DNA from: Dysidea avara
Taxonomy: Eukaryota > Porifera > Demospongiae > Dictyoceratida > Dysideidae
Direction: 5' to 3'
Length of the DNA: 64,000 nt
NCBI RefSeq assembly: GCF_963678975.1
Contig: NC_089281.1
Location: 7,899,277 to 7,963,276 of the forward strand
Positions within the stretch are counted from its first letter, which is position 1. Each line of letters opens with the position of its first letter. The notes below the pieces were generated by a model. The model was not told the DNA's origin. It made no database searches and was given only the letters and a program-made list of their open reading frames with translations. This document shows positions 10,665 through 23,907 of the stretch, in pieces. Position numbers and translations under genes: made by a program.

Positions 10665-13600
10665 TACTCCATATGTTGCTTGCGGCATATTGCAGGGTAG
10701 ACTAGCTACCATATCTATAACTTTGACTACTGAGTGACTATAGACATGATTTCAGAGGAAGGCCAGGCGCGCAAGTTATCTAGGCGGTACAACTAACATT
10801 AGCCTGCAGCACTTGTTAGATGATTTTTTGAGTAGCTGGTAGATGCCCTGGGGGCCCTGCCCTGATCAATGATCTTTTGAACCAATGCAACTGGCACGAA
10901 CACGGACTGGTTTTAGAGCATTCCCGTTGTTATCCGGTGATGTTATACGTGAGGGCCTCCGGGCATCCACCAAGTAGCTAGCTCCTTTTCTTTAAGAGTT
11001 ATACTGCCCCAAAGTCTCTAACCTGGCTCTCCTACCTGTTAGGGAGATGTGCTCAATTATAGCATGAGATCTAACTTGCCATAATAATTTGACCTTCTTT
11101 ATTATAAGTAACTAGGCAGTCAATTCAGCTGAATTGCCTAGGATTTAGCGATAACAATCACAAATTTAGCTCTTCATCATGTCTTCGAGATTAGGAACAA
11201 TGAAATGGAATGTTACAGCATGTGTGCCAGCCAGAGGGCTCTCCCTCATTTGGTGTCACCTGATCCTAAGACTCAATAATATTTAGAAAGATGCTTTCAC
11301 TAGGAGGTGCAATATCGTGATTTATTACCAGCGGATCTGACGCCAACAACGAGTTGTATTATCAGAGACGTGTCAGATCAGTGGGCAGTGTTACGTTCGG
11401 AACCAGTTACCAGCAACCACATTCCTAATTGGTTCAGCAGGACTCAGGGATCCCCTATTCTCTACTGATATCTCATGTGACTCTCAAGTTCTTCGACAGC
11501 TAGCTGTCATAGCACCGGCATCAACCACCATAATCATCAATCACCAAGCAATGGAAACATAGTTACCCGGTTGGACCTTAGAGAGTTATTTCAATTGCTA
11601 CCACACACATGGACCATACGTAAGTATTGAGTTGTATACTATACAGTGTGTATGCTCAACCTCTAGTCATTTGGTAGTTCACGGTGCATATGTCACCACC
11701 ATGACAAACATTAAGCAGTTATAAAGCATGTACTAAAGTAGTTGATTGTTTTTCTGCTGCCTTCAATGCCAGTTGACATGCACATGTGGCATACAAAATT
11801 AATTTGCGTACTTAAGCAACCCTTGATGGCACTTCTTTGGCTGGGTTCCCTGTGATTTTGCAGTCAAACAACTAAAACGATTTTGTCACAACACTCTGAA
11901 GTGTTTGCTGTTAACATGCAGGGAACAATCTCCATTATGGGACACGGCAAACTTCCTGGTACGTAGCTGCCCAGGTGCTGCATAATGGAACTTGAGACTT
12001 CATCAAGAAGACTGTGCTCGAACACCACGATCAATTTGGCTTCGTGTTCCATTTTTTCCCACTATGATGCAGAGGTATACTTGTTTCACATACAATGGGC
12101 TACAAGGGCAAATTTCATAGCAAGGATAGCAAACTTGTGAGCTTGCTAGATAAGATATAGACTAGGCTATAACCTGCAAAGAACGACCATTATATGCGTA
12201 CATGAGTAATCATATGTATTTTTTCACCAGCATTCACTTGATAAATCATCTTTCACTGCTGCCCCCTAGCTATGCTCCTGCATGTGTAGACATAGTTGCT
12301 ACTTCAAAGGAGCTTGGAGGCATGATTGGCAAGGCATGGCCAACTACAGCACACCTTGTCATGCAGCTGCGAGTGACACTGTGCATGAGCCACCTGTATG
12401 GTGTTCTGCGAGCATGGCCTTGAACAAACTGGCTCATAGGGCAAGCCCTGCCCATATTTGATCACGTCTCGTGACTGAACCACGAGATATTTTGCACTGG
12501 TTATAGTGTCTGATAGAAACAAACAAAATAAAACAAGAAGGACCTTGTATTCATGGGCCACCAGCACAGTGCTATTATAAGTTGTAAGACACTGAGCCCA
12601 TGTTGAAATGACCAGAATTCACTCTTTCATGTGCAATATCTCACTACATCATCCAATGAAGTAAGGCTGCCAATGAACACTGTTAAAACTGATCATTGTG
12701 CTGTGGCAGCACCTACAAGTGCCATAGTAATGCCTAAAAGCCAAATTTTGACTGCTCCAGTCAACATAGTACCTCCAGGTGCCACCACAGTGTTTGCTTC
12801 AACAATGAAGAAGTGCCTGAATTTACTGTGAGGCATCGATACAACTAGCTATGGCACAATGTCATTGAGAGTGCCCGGGCAGAAGTGATAAGTCTCTGCA
12901 TCAACTAATCAATTGGCCGATTGCTTGATGTAAGTACTCTCCGTGCTCAGGAACAAGTCTGCATGAACTGTTTGTGCCTGTACAGCCGCCACTTTTTGGT
13001 GGGACGATACCCATCCAGCTGACCGCCTGTCATAAGCACAAGGATATGATTTGCAGTCAAATTACATAATTATTCTTAAGCATTGATGTATGACTGAAAA
13101 CAATGCTAATGGTTCCCTAATGAAGAGCTTGCGGTATTGACTCCACGCCAGCTTTAGTATATATTTTTTATTATTACTCGATACCAAATAACAGTTTAAT
13201 ATCCCAGAAACACAGCTTTGCTTTATGGGCCCAGAGTACTGTGGCTTTGCTGACCTCAGTATGCATATGCATTGCCTTGTCTCATGTGTAGCCAAGTGAC
13301 ATGAAGCTAGCATGCTGGTAGGGCCAGTGAGCCTGACCTTGCCTACCTATCACTGCTGACTAGTATCCACTACAGCATCAGCTGCTGTACCGTACCTGTG
13401 GAATTACCTATTGTTAACTGTGAAACCTACGGGGACCTTAGGTGGCTGGTACAGATAGCCCCGTTCTGATCAAGTGCTTTGAGCACTGTTTGTCTCCAGT
13501 TCAATGTACACGTATACCACCAACTGGGTGCACTGCCTTGTATCAGACTTGCCACCACCAGACCCTGGCACCTTGTTGATTGATCTAATGTGTAGACTCC

Positions 13601-15841
13601 ATGGGCTGTGCAGCCTTTAGTGCTTGGCCCTGAATACATAAGAGGCATTCTACCTGTTTCCCTACTGATAGTGGGCCTGTGTATCAGTAGTTGAGCACCC
13701 CATGGAGCGAACTGCTTCGAACGTGTATGGGTGCCCGACACCTCTACCAAACTAGCCACCTACTGTCGTGAGTGTAACTACCACTACTTCACAGCAGTGC
13801 CTTTGCATGTACTGCCTCGGACAGTGGGTAGGTACTTGGTCATATCTGTTGTTTTATCAACCAATCACTAGCGGCCTGGAGGTTGTTAACTAAACTGTGT
13901 CCCCATTGGGTGCACATCCCCACATAACAGGTTTTGTGCCTGCCGCTGTACCTGTACCAGCCACCAGTTGGTGGCACTGACTTCTGTTATGTGTATAACC
14001 CGAAGAGTCTAGAGCCGTACATGTAGATCAAGGTGAGACAGAAGGATCATGTCACTCCACCAGGAGGAGAGGCCTCAGCATTCTATGGATGGTGTCTTCG
14101 ATACCACCAATAACATGGCACATGTCGATTATTGTGCCTGTCAGTTGCAGCATGTGCAAGCCATTTGTTTGTGGCCTTGCCTCACATGCCTGTCGATGCG
14201 CTTCAATTACCAGGCACCTTATTTTGACTGTATACTGGTACTGATGACCAGATGCCTAACAGGATTGAGCCTGTTGCTGTGTAAATACTAGCCACTTGCT
14301 TGTGGGTCTGCCTTCTATTACATGTATACGACCCAGTAATGGCTGAACATAAAAGAGTAAATACCACAAAAATGCTATGAACTAGAGAATAGCCACAACA
14401 GAATACACAAGTACACCTAAATTCATACACAAGACAATCCAAGGAACCCTCATACAGATTGAGTAGAATAATTACCTAAAGCAGAGACAGAAGGATGTGG
14501 GCATCCCCAGGAGGAGGCATCACTGTTCTGTAAATAGTGTCTTCGATAAGACCGACAACACGGCACATTCAATTATTGTGTCTGTCAGTTATGAGCATAT
14601 ACCAGCCATTCGTTTGTGGCCCTGCTACATGCCTGCTGACACCTTTCAACTCCTGGGTAATCGGTTTCACCTGTATACTGGTACTGAGGACCAAATGCCT
14701 AACAGGTATTGAGTCTGTTGCTGTGCGAATACTAGCCACTCACTTGTGTACCTGTCTTCTGTTACATGTATACGACCTGGTAATAACAGAACACAGCTAA
14801 ATGTGAGGAGTGCTATGAACTAAAAGATAGCTACACAATCAACAAGTGCACATCCATTCAAAGACACAACACAATAAAAGGAACTAATTAGAATACTGAT
14901 TGAAGGTAGAGCCTAAATCTGAGACAGAGGGATGATGTCAGTCAGCTCTCTGGCATGAGGCTTTATGTAGAGTGTCTTTGATAAGACCGACTTCGTGGTA
15001 CAGTGTCTTTGATAAAACTGACTTGTTGGCATTGTGCCTGTCAGATAGCAGTATATACAAGTCATTCATTTGTGGCTTCGCCTGCTGAGACACTTTAAAC
15101 CACTGGGTGCTGCTTGACTTGTATCCTGGTACTGTGCACCAGATGGCTGCCTCAAAAGTAAATACCATCTATATTCCGAAATGAACCCAACAAAACGCAG
15201 TGGGAAATAGAGTGCTTTCTGAACAAATACCCAGCAAAATAAATAAATGAAAAATAAAAAACCTAAATAAAAATAAAAGGCAGTTATAGGAACCCTTACC
15301 AGAACAGTAATTAAACAAGTCCCGCGACCTCACAGAAGCAGAGGGAGTAAGGTAACTCCATGGGCCTAAGCCCAGGAGGAAGCTTCAACACACAGACATC
15401 TTTCAGATAGAGACCGCCGATGCGGTACAGATAGTTACATATGCATTGGTACACCAACAAAACATACTTTGACTGGAAAGGCTAAAGTGAGCCTGTGTGT
15501 GGCCCTGCTGACACGCCAGCTGGTGCATACCGGTATAGGACGAGGAGTCTTCTAATTGACGGGTTCAGTAGTGAAACACCGGAATACTTCTTCGCTAAGC
15601 GTAGCCAGCCTTGCTCGGACGTCCTTAAAGCGAAATATACCTTGACTGCCTCATGAGAAGTAGCACCAGATGTTACGCTGCAGTGACATCCGAATACATG
15701 GTTGCTAATGACAGGATGTCACCCAACCTGATTATCCTGTTTAGAACCTTATGTGGCATGCGTCTGCAAGTGTCCGGAGCTCCGTAGCTTCTATGTTAAC
15801 TCTGTTTAATTATTGAACTTCAATATAACTCAAGTTACTTT
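10665..15841. other. About 5.2-kb unclassified DNA within hAT copy 2
   Basis: This DNA separates two halves that are contiguous in copy 1. It is visibly richer in G+C than the surroundings and has no open frame above about 110 codons that resembles a protein. Two readings are possible: an insertion with a short ACT duplication at the junctions, or the ancestral interior of a longer element from which copy 1 was derived by deletion. No terminal inverted repeats were found at the 10665 and 15841 edges. Much of its right half is a degenerate tandem repeat, annotated separately. Confidence 0.5.
13580..15520 (+). repeat. Degenerate tandem repeat, period about 420-450 bp
   Basis: Landmarks recur in order: GAGACAGAAGGAT (14034, 14483, with variants at 14920 and 15343), then AGGAGG, GTGTCTTCGATA, GTGCCTGTCAG, CATTTGTTTGTGGC, CTGGTACTG, CCAGATGCC and TTACATGTATACGACC. 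The first unit (13580-14033) is the most diverged. Units are not translatable along their length. Confidence 0.65.
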
Positions 15842-16123
15842 ACTTACAAATGTAACACGTTACCTAAGTAATATGGTTACTGTAACAAGTCTAATATTAC
15901 ATAATATTACTACAAGTAATGAAGTTACTAATCTTGTTAGTAATCCACTGAGTAATGCCTAGCCACAACGAAGTAATGAAGCCTACTAAATGGAGCTTAT
16001 TCAACAGCTTTTTACTTATAACCAAGATTTGCACATTGCCCAACAACGAAATCATGTCACGTGATAAGATGGTAGTTTCACACATGACAGCTTAAGGCTG
16101 TGGACACAAAGTAATATAATATG

Positions 16124-16412
16124 CAGGGGCGGATACAGAGTTTTGAAAGGGGGGTGCACCTCGGGGTACACTTTGCTGAAAAGTTGAAAAGCAAAAAAAA
16201 AAAGGTCACACGAATAATGGCTACCCTTACTAAATGTATTTACTAAAAAGTATATAAACATCCTTATTCATAGCTTCATAGTTAAGCTACACTGCCTCAT
16301 GAACACTGTGACTGCTTTATTAGAGTGACTGCTCTATCTCGATCTTGTATGCAATGTTTTTGAAAGGGATGAAGGAAGGGGGGCACGTGCCCCCCCTTTG
16401 GATCCGCCACTG
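16124..16412. mobile_element. hAT-type MITE, family A, copy 2
   Basis: It starts CAGGGGCGGATACAGAG and ends TTTGGATCCGCCACTG, an imperfect inverted pair. It contains the sequence TGACTGCTCTATCTCGATCTT (a shortened form of the dispersed motif) and G/C runs near its ends, like the copies at 1743 and 60123. The flanking 8-mers (ATAATATG and GTAAGGGG) do not match, so one side has been rearranged. Confidence 0.7.
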
Positions 16413-17002
16413 GTAAGGGGCCTCATACAGTAGTAGCTGCCCCATAGCTACATTATCCATGCATATGTAACATAGCCACAATTACAATTTACAGTAGGTA
16501 TTCCAGCCCGCTTTTAAATTTGGACTTTTTATATGCTCAATAGATAGAGTACTGATTGCCGATCTCAGAAATATATAGTTTGTTGGGTTGGAATTAGCTT
16601 CTTTAGTATGCACAGTGCTAAAAAACTGAAAAAAGGTACATTTTTTTATCTTCATACATTTTAAAGGGAAATTAGGAAGCCATCTAGGAACCTGGACTGT
16701 CTTGAAACTGCAGTTGTTTCTAGCTGCAATTTTGTATATGTAATGAGAGTAACTTGAGGTCTTATCAGATCTCAGCAATCTTTGTATGCTTTGTGGTGAG
16801 CAAATATGTTTCACCTACTGCACACTTCTCAATACAATGGTGTATACCCATAGGCGAGTGGCTATGTCAAGTCTAACAACTTATAAAGGTAAGCAACTAA
16901 AGTGGAGGTGTCACAATGATGTAAAAATACCTATAAGGTGGAGTTGTGGTTACAATTACGGCATTGTTATGCCGACTTTGAAGTGGTACTTTTAAGCTAA
17001 TG
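16413..17002. other. Dispersed repeat fragment and anonymous DNA
   Basis: The first 80 bp or so (GTAAGGGGCC, then CATAGCTACATTAT) repeat the sequence at about 30355-30470 next to the methyltransferase unit. The minus-strand frame at 16482-16814 has no recognisable domain and I do not call it a gene. Confidence 0.4.
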
Positions 17003-17898
17003 TAGGGTTGGCAATGAAAACTCAACCTCTATATAGTTTCTCTTCCAACTCTGGGTGATCAATCCTACCCAAGTCTACATCAAAACCGTAGGGTATAAAT
17101 ACGGTGATTCCCCTTGCTGTGTCTTTAGCACGCATTTGAATGTTTCGCTATTTTTCAGGTTTTTAAATAAAAATGGGCAGCAGCATCAGCGATGCTGTTT
17201 AGAGCACTTCAATGTTTCCATGAATGGTCACTATACTATAGAAAACGGATGCGTATTCTTGGTAAAATGGATGCGTATTCTTGGTGAACCAGATGCTGCG
17301 AGTTTCTAAATCATAGTGTGAGCGAGGGCATCAGTTTGCGTTGGCACGTAAACACTGTAAATCTCCACTTAGTAAGGTCCAAAAAGATGCCTGGGAGTTA
17401 GTAAACCGACCTTGTACTTCGTTAAGTGAGTTTCAGTTGGTTGATTTTTCATTGCAGACCTGTCAAGCGCCGTTTTAGCGAAAATTGAAGTACAGCAATC
17501 ACCTTTTAAACAAGTGTATTTTGTAGAGCACCTCACCCAATAACCTAAAACAGCAATGGACAACATTCTAGATGTTCCTGCCCATTTTTATGAAAATGAG
17601 CCGAAATACGTAAAAATTTTATGACACGACTATATCCAAAATGGAAGGCATTTGGTCGCTACCAAACCCACCATTTAAAACTAGACCATTCATGCCATTG
17701 GTAGGCTCCAACCCCTAACAATCGAAATGCAAATGACAAAAAATTGGAGTTTTTAGTTGCACACGCAATTTACGACAAGTCCAAAATGGCGTTTTCGACA
17801 GGCCACGCGCACGAGAGAAATGGCATTCAACCAGTAAATTTCTGGGGTGTATTTTCGAATAAAAACACTTGAAGAGATGATTTATGGAGATAATTATG

Positions 17899-20800
17899 TA
17901 AGGTAAGTGCGGGTATTTCCGGACACCGCCTAATTCCGGACACTTTGGTGCAAGTATATACTAGTTGATACATGCTTGGGTACGAGAATCCAGATTATAT
18001 TGGAACGTGTGGTGTGTCAAAACAGTTTTTTTCCTCTAAACTTCTGTAAACAGCAAGAAAAATCTTAAGATTTGGCACTTTACTAGGCAAAATTAGTACC
18101 CAACTTGTGGAAGAAGAGCTCAATCTGCCTTGGATTTGCTGCCATACGTGACCATTAATTCTCATTGGCTCATCGCACAACAGTGCCGTTGATTTTCACT
18201 ACTTCCCTTACAATCTATGCACTACCATCCACCATTATACGTTATGTCTAATAACTAAAACAAAATACACAACAATCAAAATTTTGCTGGTGATGGCAGC
18301 AGATAACTTGCTAAGTTTGAATCCGTGCATGCGTAATTAGTTTGAATGAACTATGGCTTCGAAAGCTACTTGGGGAATTGACGGTATTATTATGCTACAG
18401 TAGCTATTATACTGTTAATAGATGGCTGTTGATCGAGTAAAGAAGAAGGAAATTACATTGAGAGAAGCAGGAAAGTTGTATGGAATATCAAAGAGTACAT
18501 TATCCGATCATGTTACTGGGAAGAGCTCAAAAGCTTATGCTGAAGCCCCAAGAGGTTTGAGTGATGAAGATGAAGTAGAGATCGTAATTACTTGCCATGT
18601 ATTAGCAGAGATGGGCGTTCCTTTGAATGTATATTATGTTGGCACTGTAATAAAAGATTACTTAGAACAACAAGGCAAGCAAAATCCATTTGGTGATACA
18701 GGAATGCCAGGCCATGATTGGTGGTCCAGATTTCTCAGCCGTCATTCCAGCCTAGCACAAAGGAGACCACAGCACCTTTCAAAGAAGCATGCCCAAACAA
18801 ATGATCCAATTGTATTGGACGAGTGGTTTGAGCAGGTAAGAAAGCTGTTTGCATCATCAAAACTTGATAAGTTTGAAAGTGAGGCAATTGCAGAGAGGCT
18901 GTGGAATTGCGACGAAACAGGGTTCTGCACAGCAGTAGCATCTAAACAAGTCCTGGCAAAGAAAGGATCAAAAGCTGTGTGTGAAGTAGGAGGAGATTCT
19001 GGGCGTGAGTATATTACTGTTTTAGGTAAGCCCAATTTATATACTAAACCTATATAGTTTACATAATTTTCAGGTTGTGGATCAGCATCTGGCAGAAGGT
19101 TGCCACCATTCACTGTGTATAAAACAAAACACATGTATGATACATAGAAGCAAGGAGGTCCTCCTGGTGCAGCATACAGTGTATCATCTTCTGGATGGAT
19201 GGAGGGTACTAACTTCCATAGCTGGTTTACCAAAAATTTTTTTGAAGGAAGTTGAGCTACTTTTGCGAAATGGTCCAGTTATTCTCTTTGTCGATGGGCA
19301 TCACTCCCACATAAATCTAGAACTGATTAATGTGGCAAGAGAATATAAGGTATATATCATGTGTCTTCCACCAAACTTGACGCACGTTTTGCAACCGATG
19401 GATGTTGGGGTATTTCGTCCACTGAAGCAGTGTTATTACAACATTTTGAAGGAGTACAAAAATGCAGACTATGGCTGAGAATGTGACAAAAAAACATTTT
19501 CCCATCACTGATCAAACAATTGTGGGACAACTCTTTCAAGGAAAGCCACATTATTTCAGGATTTAGAGCTGCTGGACTACATTCATTAAATTGAAGTGCT
19601 ATCAAAGATTCAAAACTTGCAACAGGTGTTCCATTTCAACAACCTGCAAAGGAGCCGAGAACAGCCACAACCATAGTGCAGGCCTCATCTCCCATTGTCT
19701 TGCGAGGTAGTTGCAAGAGTTGTGGGGTCGAGTTAACACCCATGTGTGCCCATCTTACATGGCACTTCACAAAAATTTTACAGAAAAAACACCATGAAAA
19801 GTCATCTAAACATAAAAAGAGAGTGAAGCAAACCTGCTATGGAGAGGCTCTGACAAGTGATGAGATCATGGCTAGGTTGGAAGGAGAATGTGCAACAACA
19901 CCACCTGATAAAGAGCCAGCATGTGATGATCATGATGAAGGTGAGAATTCAATAGTTAATAGTCACACAAAGACTTATTTATGTGGATGTGCATGTACTT
20001 AGCTAGCATAGTTCTGTAGTCAGGCAGGCCACTTCAATTAAGTCTTTTCTTCCTCGGGCCAATATCAGCCAAGTACAAATTTAAATAGAAATCATATTAC
20101 TTTTTGGTGGCTGTGAAGAGTGATTTTGTGAGTCAAACAGTATCTAAGCTACATTATGATTGCTGTGCCACTTGTCAGTAGGCTGCCATATGGTGAAATA
20201 TTTACTTTGTGATGAGCTTAAAAGGTAACTTCGTGGCATTATCTGTACAATCACGTGTGAATGTAAATATTTTTGTACAGAAAAATACATGGTTAGTCGG
20301 GCCCAAGAAAAAAGATTTAGTTGAAATAGCCTCAGCTAAATACAATCAGATGCATGCACAGCAATGAATACACAGCACATGGACAGCTTTACAGCTGTAT
20401 ATTGCCACTAGCTTTGTACGCAGATGACAAGCTAGCCAAGTATATACCCTTGTGTAGATAAAGATTCCAATTGTCAAGAGTGTGGAAAATCCTACAACGA
20501 TGATGACAAAGAGGCACAGAAAAAGTGGATAGGATGCGATAAATGCTGGAGGTGGTTCCACTACACTACGTGTGCAGGATTTCATAGAAAACTGTCCAAG
20601 AAATCAACATTTGAGTGTCGGATCTACAAGCTACAGGGACAAAAGGAACAATTATAATCCATTTATAACATCAATATACAGTTTTTATACGTTACATTAC
20701 TTTATGACGATGAATCGGTGATTTCCAATGTGTTATATGCAATGTCCGGAATTAAGTGCATGCTTGTTTATTGCACACCTCTAAATTTTGAGACGCTGCT

Positions 20801-20950
20801 CCTCTCGTGATCGACCGGTTAACTGGTGGGGCACTACAAAGGGTTGGAGTGTAACATCATATGGTTAGTTGCTTAGAAAAAGCTACTGTGCTTATAGTAG
20901 ATGGTGAAGTTTGAAAGAGTGTCCGGAATTATCTACATTTAGCTACCTTT
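17899..20950 (+). mobile_element. pogo/Tigger-type DNA transposon, approximate limits
   Basis: TAATTCCGGACACTTT near 17929 is matched in inverse by AAAGAGTGTCCGGAATTAT near 20915. Additional TTTCCGGACACC (17912) and TGTCCGGAATTAAG (20739) copies lie inside, giving repeated subterminal CCGGA boxes on both sides of the transposase gene. The exact ends and the TA duplication could not be fixed. Confidence 0.6.
18422..20657 (+). pseudogene. pogo/Tigger-like (CENP-B/DDE_1) transposase with PHD-like C terminus
   Basis: Exon 1 (18422-19025) encodes an N-terminal HTH (EAGKLYGISKSTLSDHV), the middle region, and the first catalytic acid in WNCDETGF. A 48-bp intron (19026-19073) follows. Exon 2 (19074-19940) carries GCGSASGRRLPPF, the second acid in FVDGHHSHINLELI and the third in LPPNLTHVLQPMDVGVF, the classic DDE_1 order. 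Exon 3 (20458-20657) encodes C-x2-C, GCDKCWRWFHYTTC and a final FEC, a PHD-type zinc finger whose last Cys is replaced by Tyr. Exon 2 has a TAG in place of the usual Trp codon after KHMYDT (19145-19147) and at least one later frameshift, so the gene is dead. Known role: cut-and-paste transposition at TA targets. It is a possible trans-acting source for the small pogo-like MITEs at 102 and 62343, though their ends differ. Confidence 0.85.
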
Positions 20951-21967
20951 GTTTATTTAGTCTTGAAACGTGCGGGCTGAAAGTATTTCAGTATTAGAAT
21001 TGAACAAGAATTTAGCTGCTCCCAATTTCACTTTGCTGTGGATAAACGAAAAAGAGTGCACAAAATCTGAGTCAACGAAAGTAATAAGGTTTGTATGGAG
21101 TACATCTAGTAGCTGTTAGAAGAGGGTGTTATTCAGTATCTTGTTATACACAATAAACCATACATCACAGTGTTATAAGGTGTTAAACAACTTTTGTGGA
21201 TTGCCAAAATGTAAAAACTTTTTGAAAGAAATTGTGGTTCAGATATAGCTCTCTCAATAGTGAAAATATCTCAGTTGCTCCACACCTTTTGTACATGGAC
21301 TGTGTAAGTAGAGATTCATAACATATGGACAATCCTCATTACAGGTTCAGTAGTCAATGGTATCAGCCTCAGTTTACACAAATGTAACCTTCATACAAAT
21401 CTTTGCTAATACTGAAATAGTTCTCGTACTTTGTCTTGATACTTAGAAATAGTTAAACCTGGGCAACCATGGTGATGAAGTTTGGAACAAACTGGCTGCA
21501 TGCCACGGTGATTTGATAACACTCACCCAAAGTTAAAAGTGAAACTATCAAGATATTTCATGAAGAAACAAAGTTGAGTTAGTGAGATAGTCTGGACTTG
21601 TAACAAGGATTACTTGTACATAAAACTATTAATTCCCACAAAATTCTTGAGAAATAATCATTACTGCTACCTTAGTTTCATATAGTGGTGCACATGTTAA
21701 AAATAAATCATCAGTTACAACCTTTTCTCCTAGGTCAGACTCTTGCAGTGTAGCTGGATTCAGCAACTTGTGATTCACATCCAATGGTAAGGGCTTCCCA
21801 CAGCAAAATTCAGTGAGTTAGAGCATTGCTGTATGTTATGTAGATTTAAATGTTGTCCCACGGTATCCTGAATTTTTGACAATCTTTATTTAGACTAGCT
21901 GCAGTTGCTTAATGTGTTTCACTATGACGCTTTACCAGTACATAATTAGAGAAATACATGGAGCTAC
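20951..21967. other. No gene recognised
   Basis: AT-rich DNA without coding-like frames or clear inverted repeats. Confidence 0.35.
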
Positions 21968-22425
21968 TATATAGAGAGCTTGCATACGAAGCGCGGGCTT
22001 AACAACAGTTACTAGGTCAGCCATGTTTGAAGGCAAAATATGTGCTAAAGCTGTTCTCAATGGTTTAGCGAAGTACAGGACATGTTCATTAGGTTAGTTA
22101 CTTGTATAAACTAGGATAGCTGTAGTCAAAATCCCACAAAGCGGAGAAATCTACCGAAAATTAATATTGCGCTTGTGCATGTTAAACATAGTTTTGATAT
22201 TTGTTTATAACGTAATAAGCTGATTGAAGTAGATAAGTAGCTGTTGTTGAGTTGAAGCATTCCTTTGAAACCTTATCCTAGCATCTGGCAGTGACACTCA
22301 TTGTGCGTAGCTTGTGGTGGCAAACCAAGAACATTTGTCACAATTAGTCCCATTGAAATTTCCCCTCAACTATGGCTGAGTAACAACAGTTGTCAAGCAA
22401 TTTTTGTATGCAAGCTCTCTATATA
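21968..22425. mobile_element. MITE with 20-bp TIR
   Basis: TATATAGAGAGCTTGCATAC at the left is repeated in inverse at the right (GTATGCAAGCTCTCTATATA). The similarity continues loosely inward (AACAACAGTTACT and GTCAGCCAT on the left; matching words inverted on the right). A TA target is plausible. About 460 bp, non-coding. Confidence 0.75.
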
Positions 22426-23884
22426 ATATAGTAATACAAATAACTCCCTGAAGTTTTAAGATCGTAATCACTGCTGGAAATTGATAGTTACTCAAAATGG
22501 ATGCTAACCATAAGGCAGGAAATTTTTACTCAAGAAAATTTAACAAATTAGTTTAGATTGTAAACTATAAATTCATCAAATTCTCATAAGCACCTTTAAA
22601 AGTATGTGTTTAGATCTATAATTTCTCGATTTTTGAGGACATTTACAGTAATTCACCAAAGCTGCTGAAATGTAGATTCATCAAATTTTCTTGTCGTATG
22701 GTATCTCTTTTCTGAGTATCTGTTTTACAAATTTTTGTTCCTGTTAGTTTGTGAAATCCTGGATTTTCCCCTGATTTATTATGATGGTCTTCTAAAGTCT
22801 CATGTGTACCCATGTGTACTTGTGACGTTTGTACTGTACAGGTAACTGATGATAACCTTGGTTTATTAAAGCTGTCAGAACAAACTGATTTTATCAGTTG
22901 CAGTGTTGTACTATGATAACTGTTTTGGAATGAGAAAGCCCTTCTGAAGCAACAATAGTTTGGCTAGATGAAAGTGGCCTAGGTACGTAAGTTGGTCAGT
23001 GTTGTGACTGCTCTCTTTCAGTGTGGCTAGCTATCCATTCCTCAATAGATTTTATTAACATTTTTTTTTCTTTTGATCAATTTATCTCACATTTTATGTA
23101 TTTAGTAATACTACATTCTAACAGCTAGTACATCCAGTTGTATTTTTGAAATTAATACAGGGTTAGGACTGTGATGGATGACCAGGCCTCTGTGTAACTC
23201 CATGACAGGAACAGTACTGTGCGGGATTTACCCTGGACACAGTAGGAATGGAGTCCTTGAAGATGGCTGTACCCAAACAGTTAAAAGTTATTGTTGAATT
23301 TGATAGTCAACAATTTCTATTAACGTTATCAGGTGGAGACTTCCTGTGCCAGAATACTGCTGCTACTACTCCAAGATGACCAAAGATGAAAGTTCTACTA
23401 ATTTAAAATGTGTAAAAATGCTATTTGTCAACAATTACTGTATGTGTAAACAGCAGCTAAAGTGCACAACTTTTTACAACATAATTATCAAGTTCAGGCT
23501 TTTGTCTAGTTGTGCAAATTAGTTAGCAACACTAATATGGCTTGAAACAAATTTGTACCACACCTCAAAACCACCTTGTTATTACTTACCAACTTTGTTC
23601 AGTGCTTTGTAGCTCGTTGCTAACTAACTGCAGCTGCCGAATTTGGTTGCTGTGGGAAAGACAAGTGACGTGTTGTTACGTGACACCCAGTGCATACAGG
23701 AAAGAACGTTGCATCTGGAAGCTACAAGCGTTTGTAGTCAGATGGTGTTCTACCCGAAGAAGCACTTGTTTCTTCGCGAGAAACAAGCTGTGCAACTAAA
23801 TACACGTAATAGAGCATATTTTTGCCACTTGCGTTTTGACTGCTGAGTTACAAGTTCTAAAGTTAATCCAAAGAGGGTCGATAT
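22426..23884. other. No gene recognised
   Basis: Mostly AT-rich DNA. A 67-codon plus-strand frame at 23643-23846 lies just inside the 17003-23902 right TIR; its composition is protein-like, but no family was recognised. Confidence 0.3.
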
Positions 23885-23907
23885 TTTCATTGCCAACCCT
23901 AGCTAAG

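Larger units (their letters stand above)
10587..16123. mobile_element. hAT-type element, copy 2, interrupted
   Basis: The left end CAGTGTTGGGAGTAACG (10587) and left body (to about 10664) match copy 1 at 3649. The body resumes at about 15842 (ACTTACAAATG) and matches copy 1 through GGTAGTTTCACACATGAC to GTAATATAATATG at 16123. There it is cut off by the family A MITE end, so the right terminus is missing. It is the LINE-free counterpart of copy 1. Confidence 0.75.
17003..23902. mobile_element. Possible long hAT-like element bounded by an 18-bp TIR
   Basis: TAGGGTTGGCAATGAAAA at 17003-17020 is matched exactly in inverse at 23885-23902. AGCTAATG precedes the left end and AGCTAAGG overlaps/follows the right end, an 8-bp near-duplication. 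The inside carries a pogo-type transposon and a MITE, so most of the length may be later insertions. The two ends could alternatively belong to two separate short elements of one family. Confidence 0.45.

Noticed and set aside
18742-19233. 163-codon minus-strand frame
   Set aside because: It is antisense to the pogo transposase exons, whose plus-strand motifs are unmistakable.
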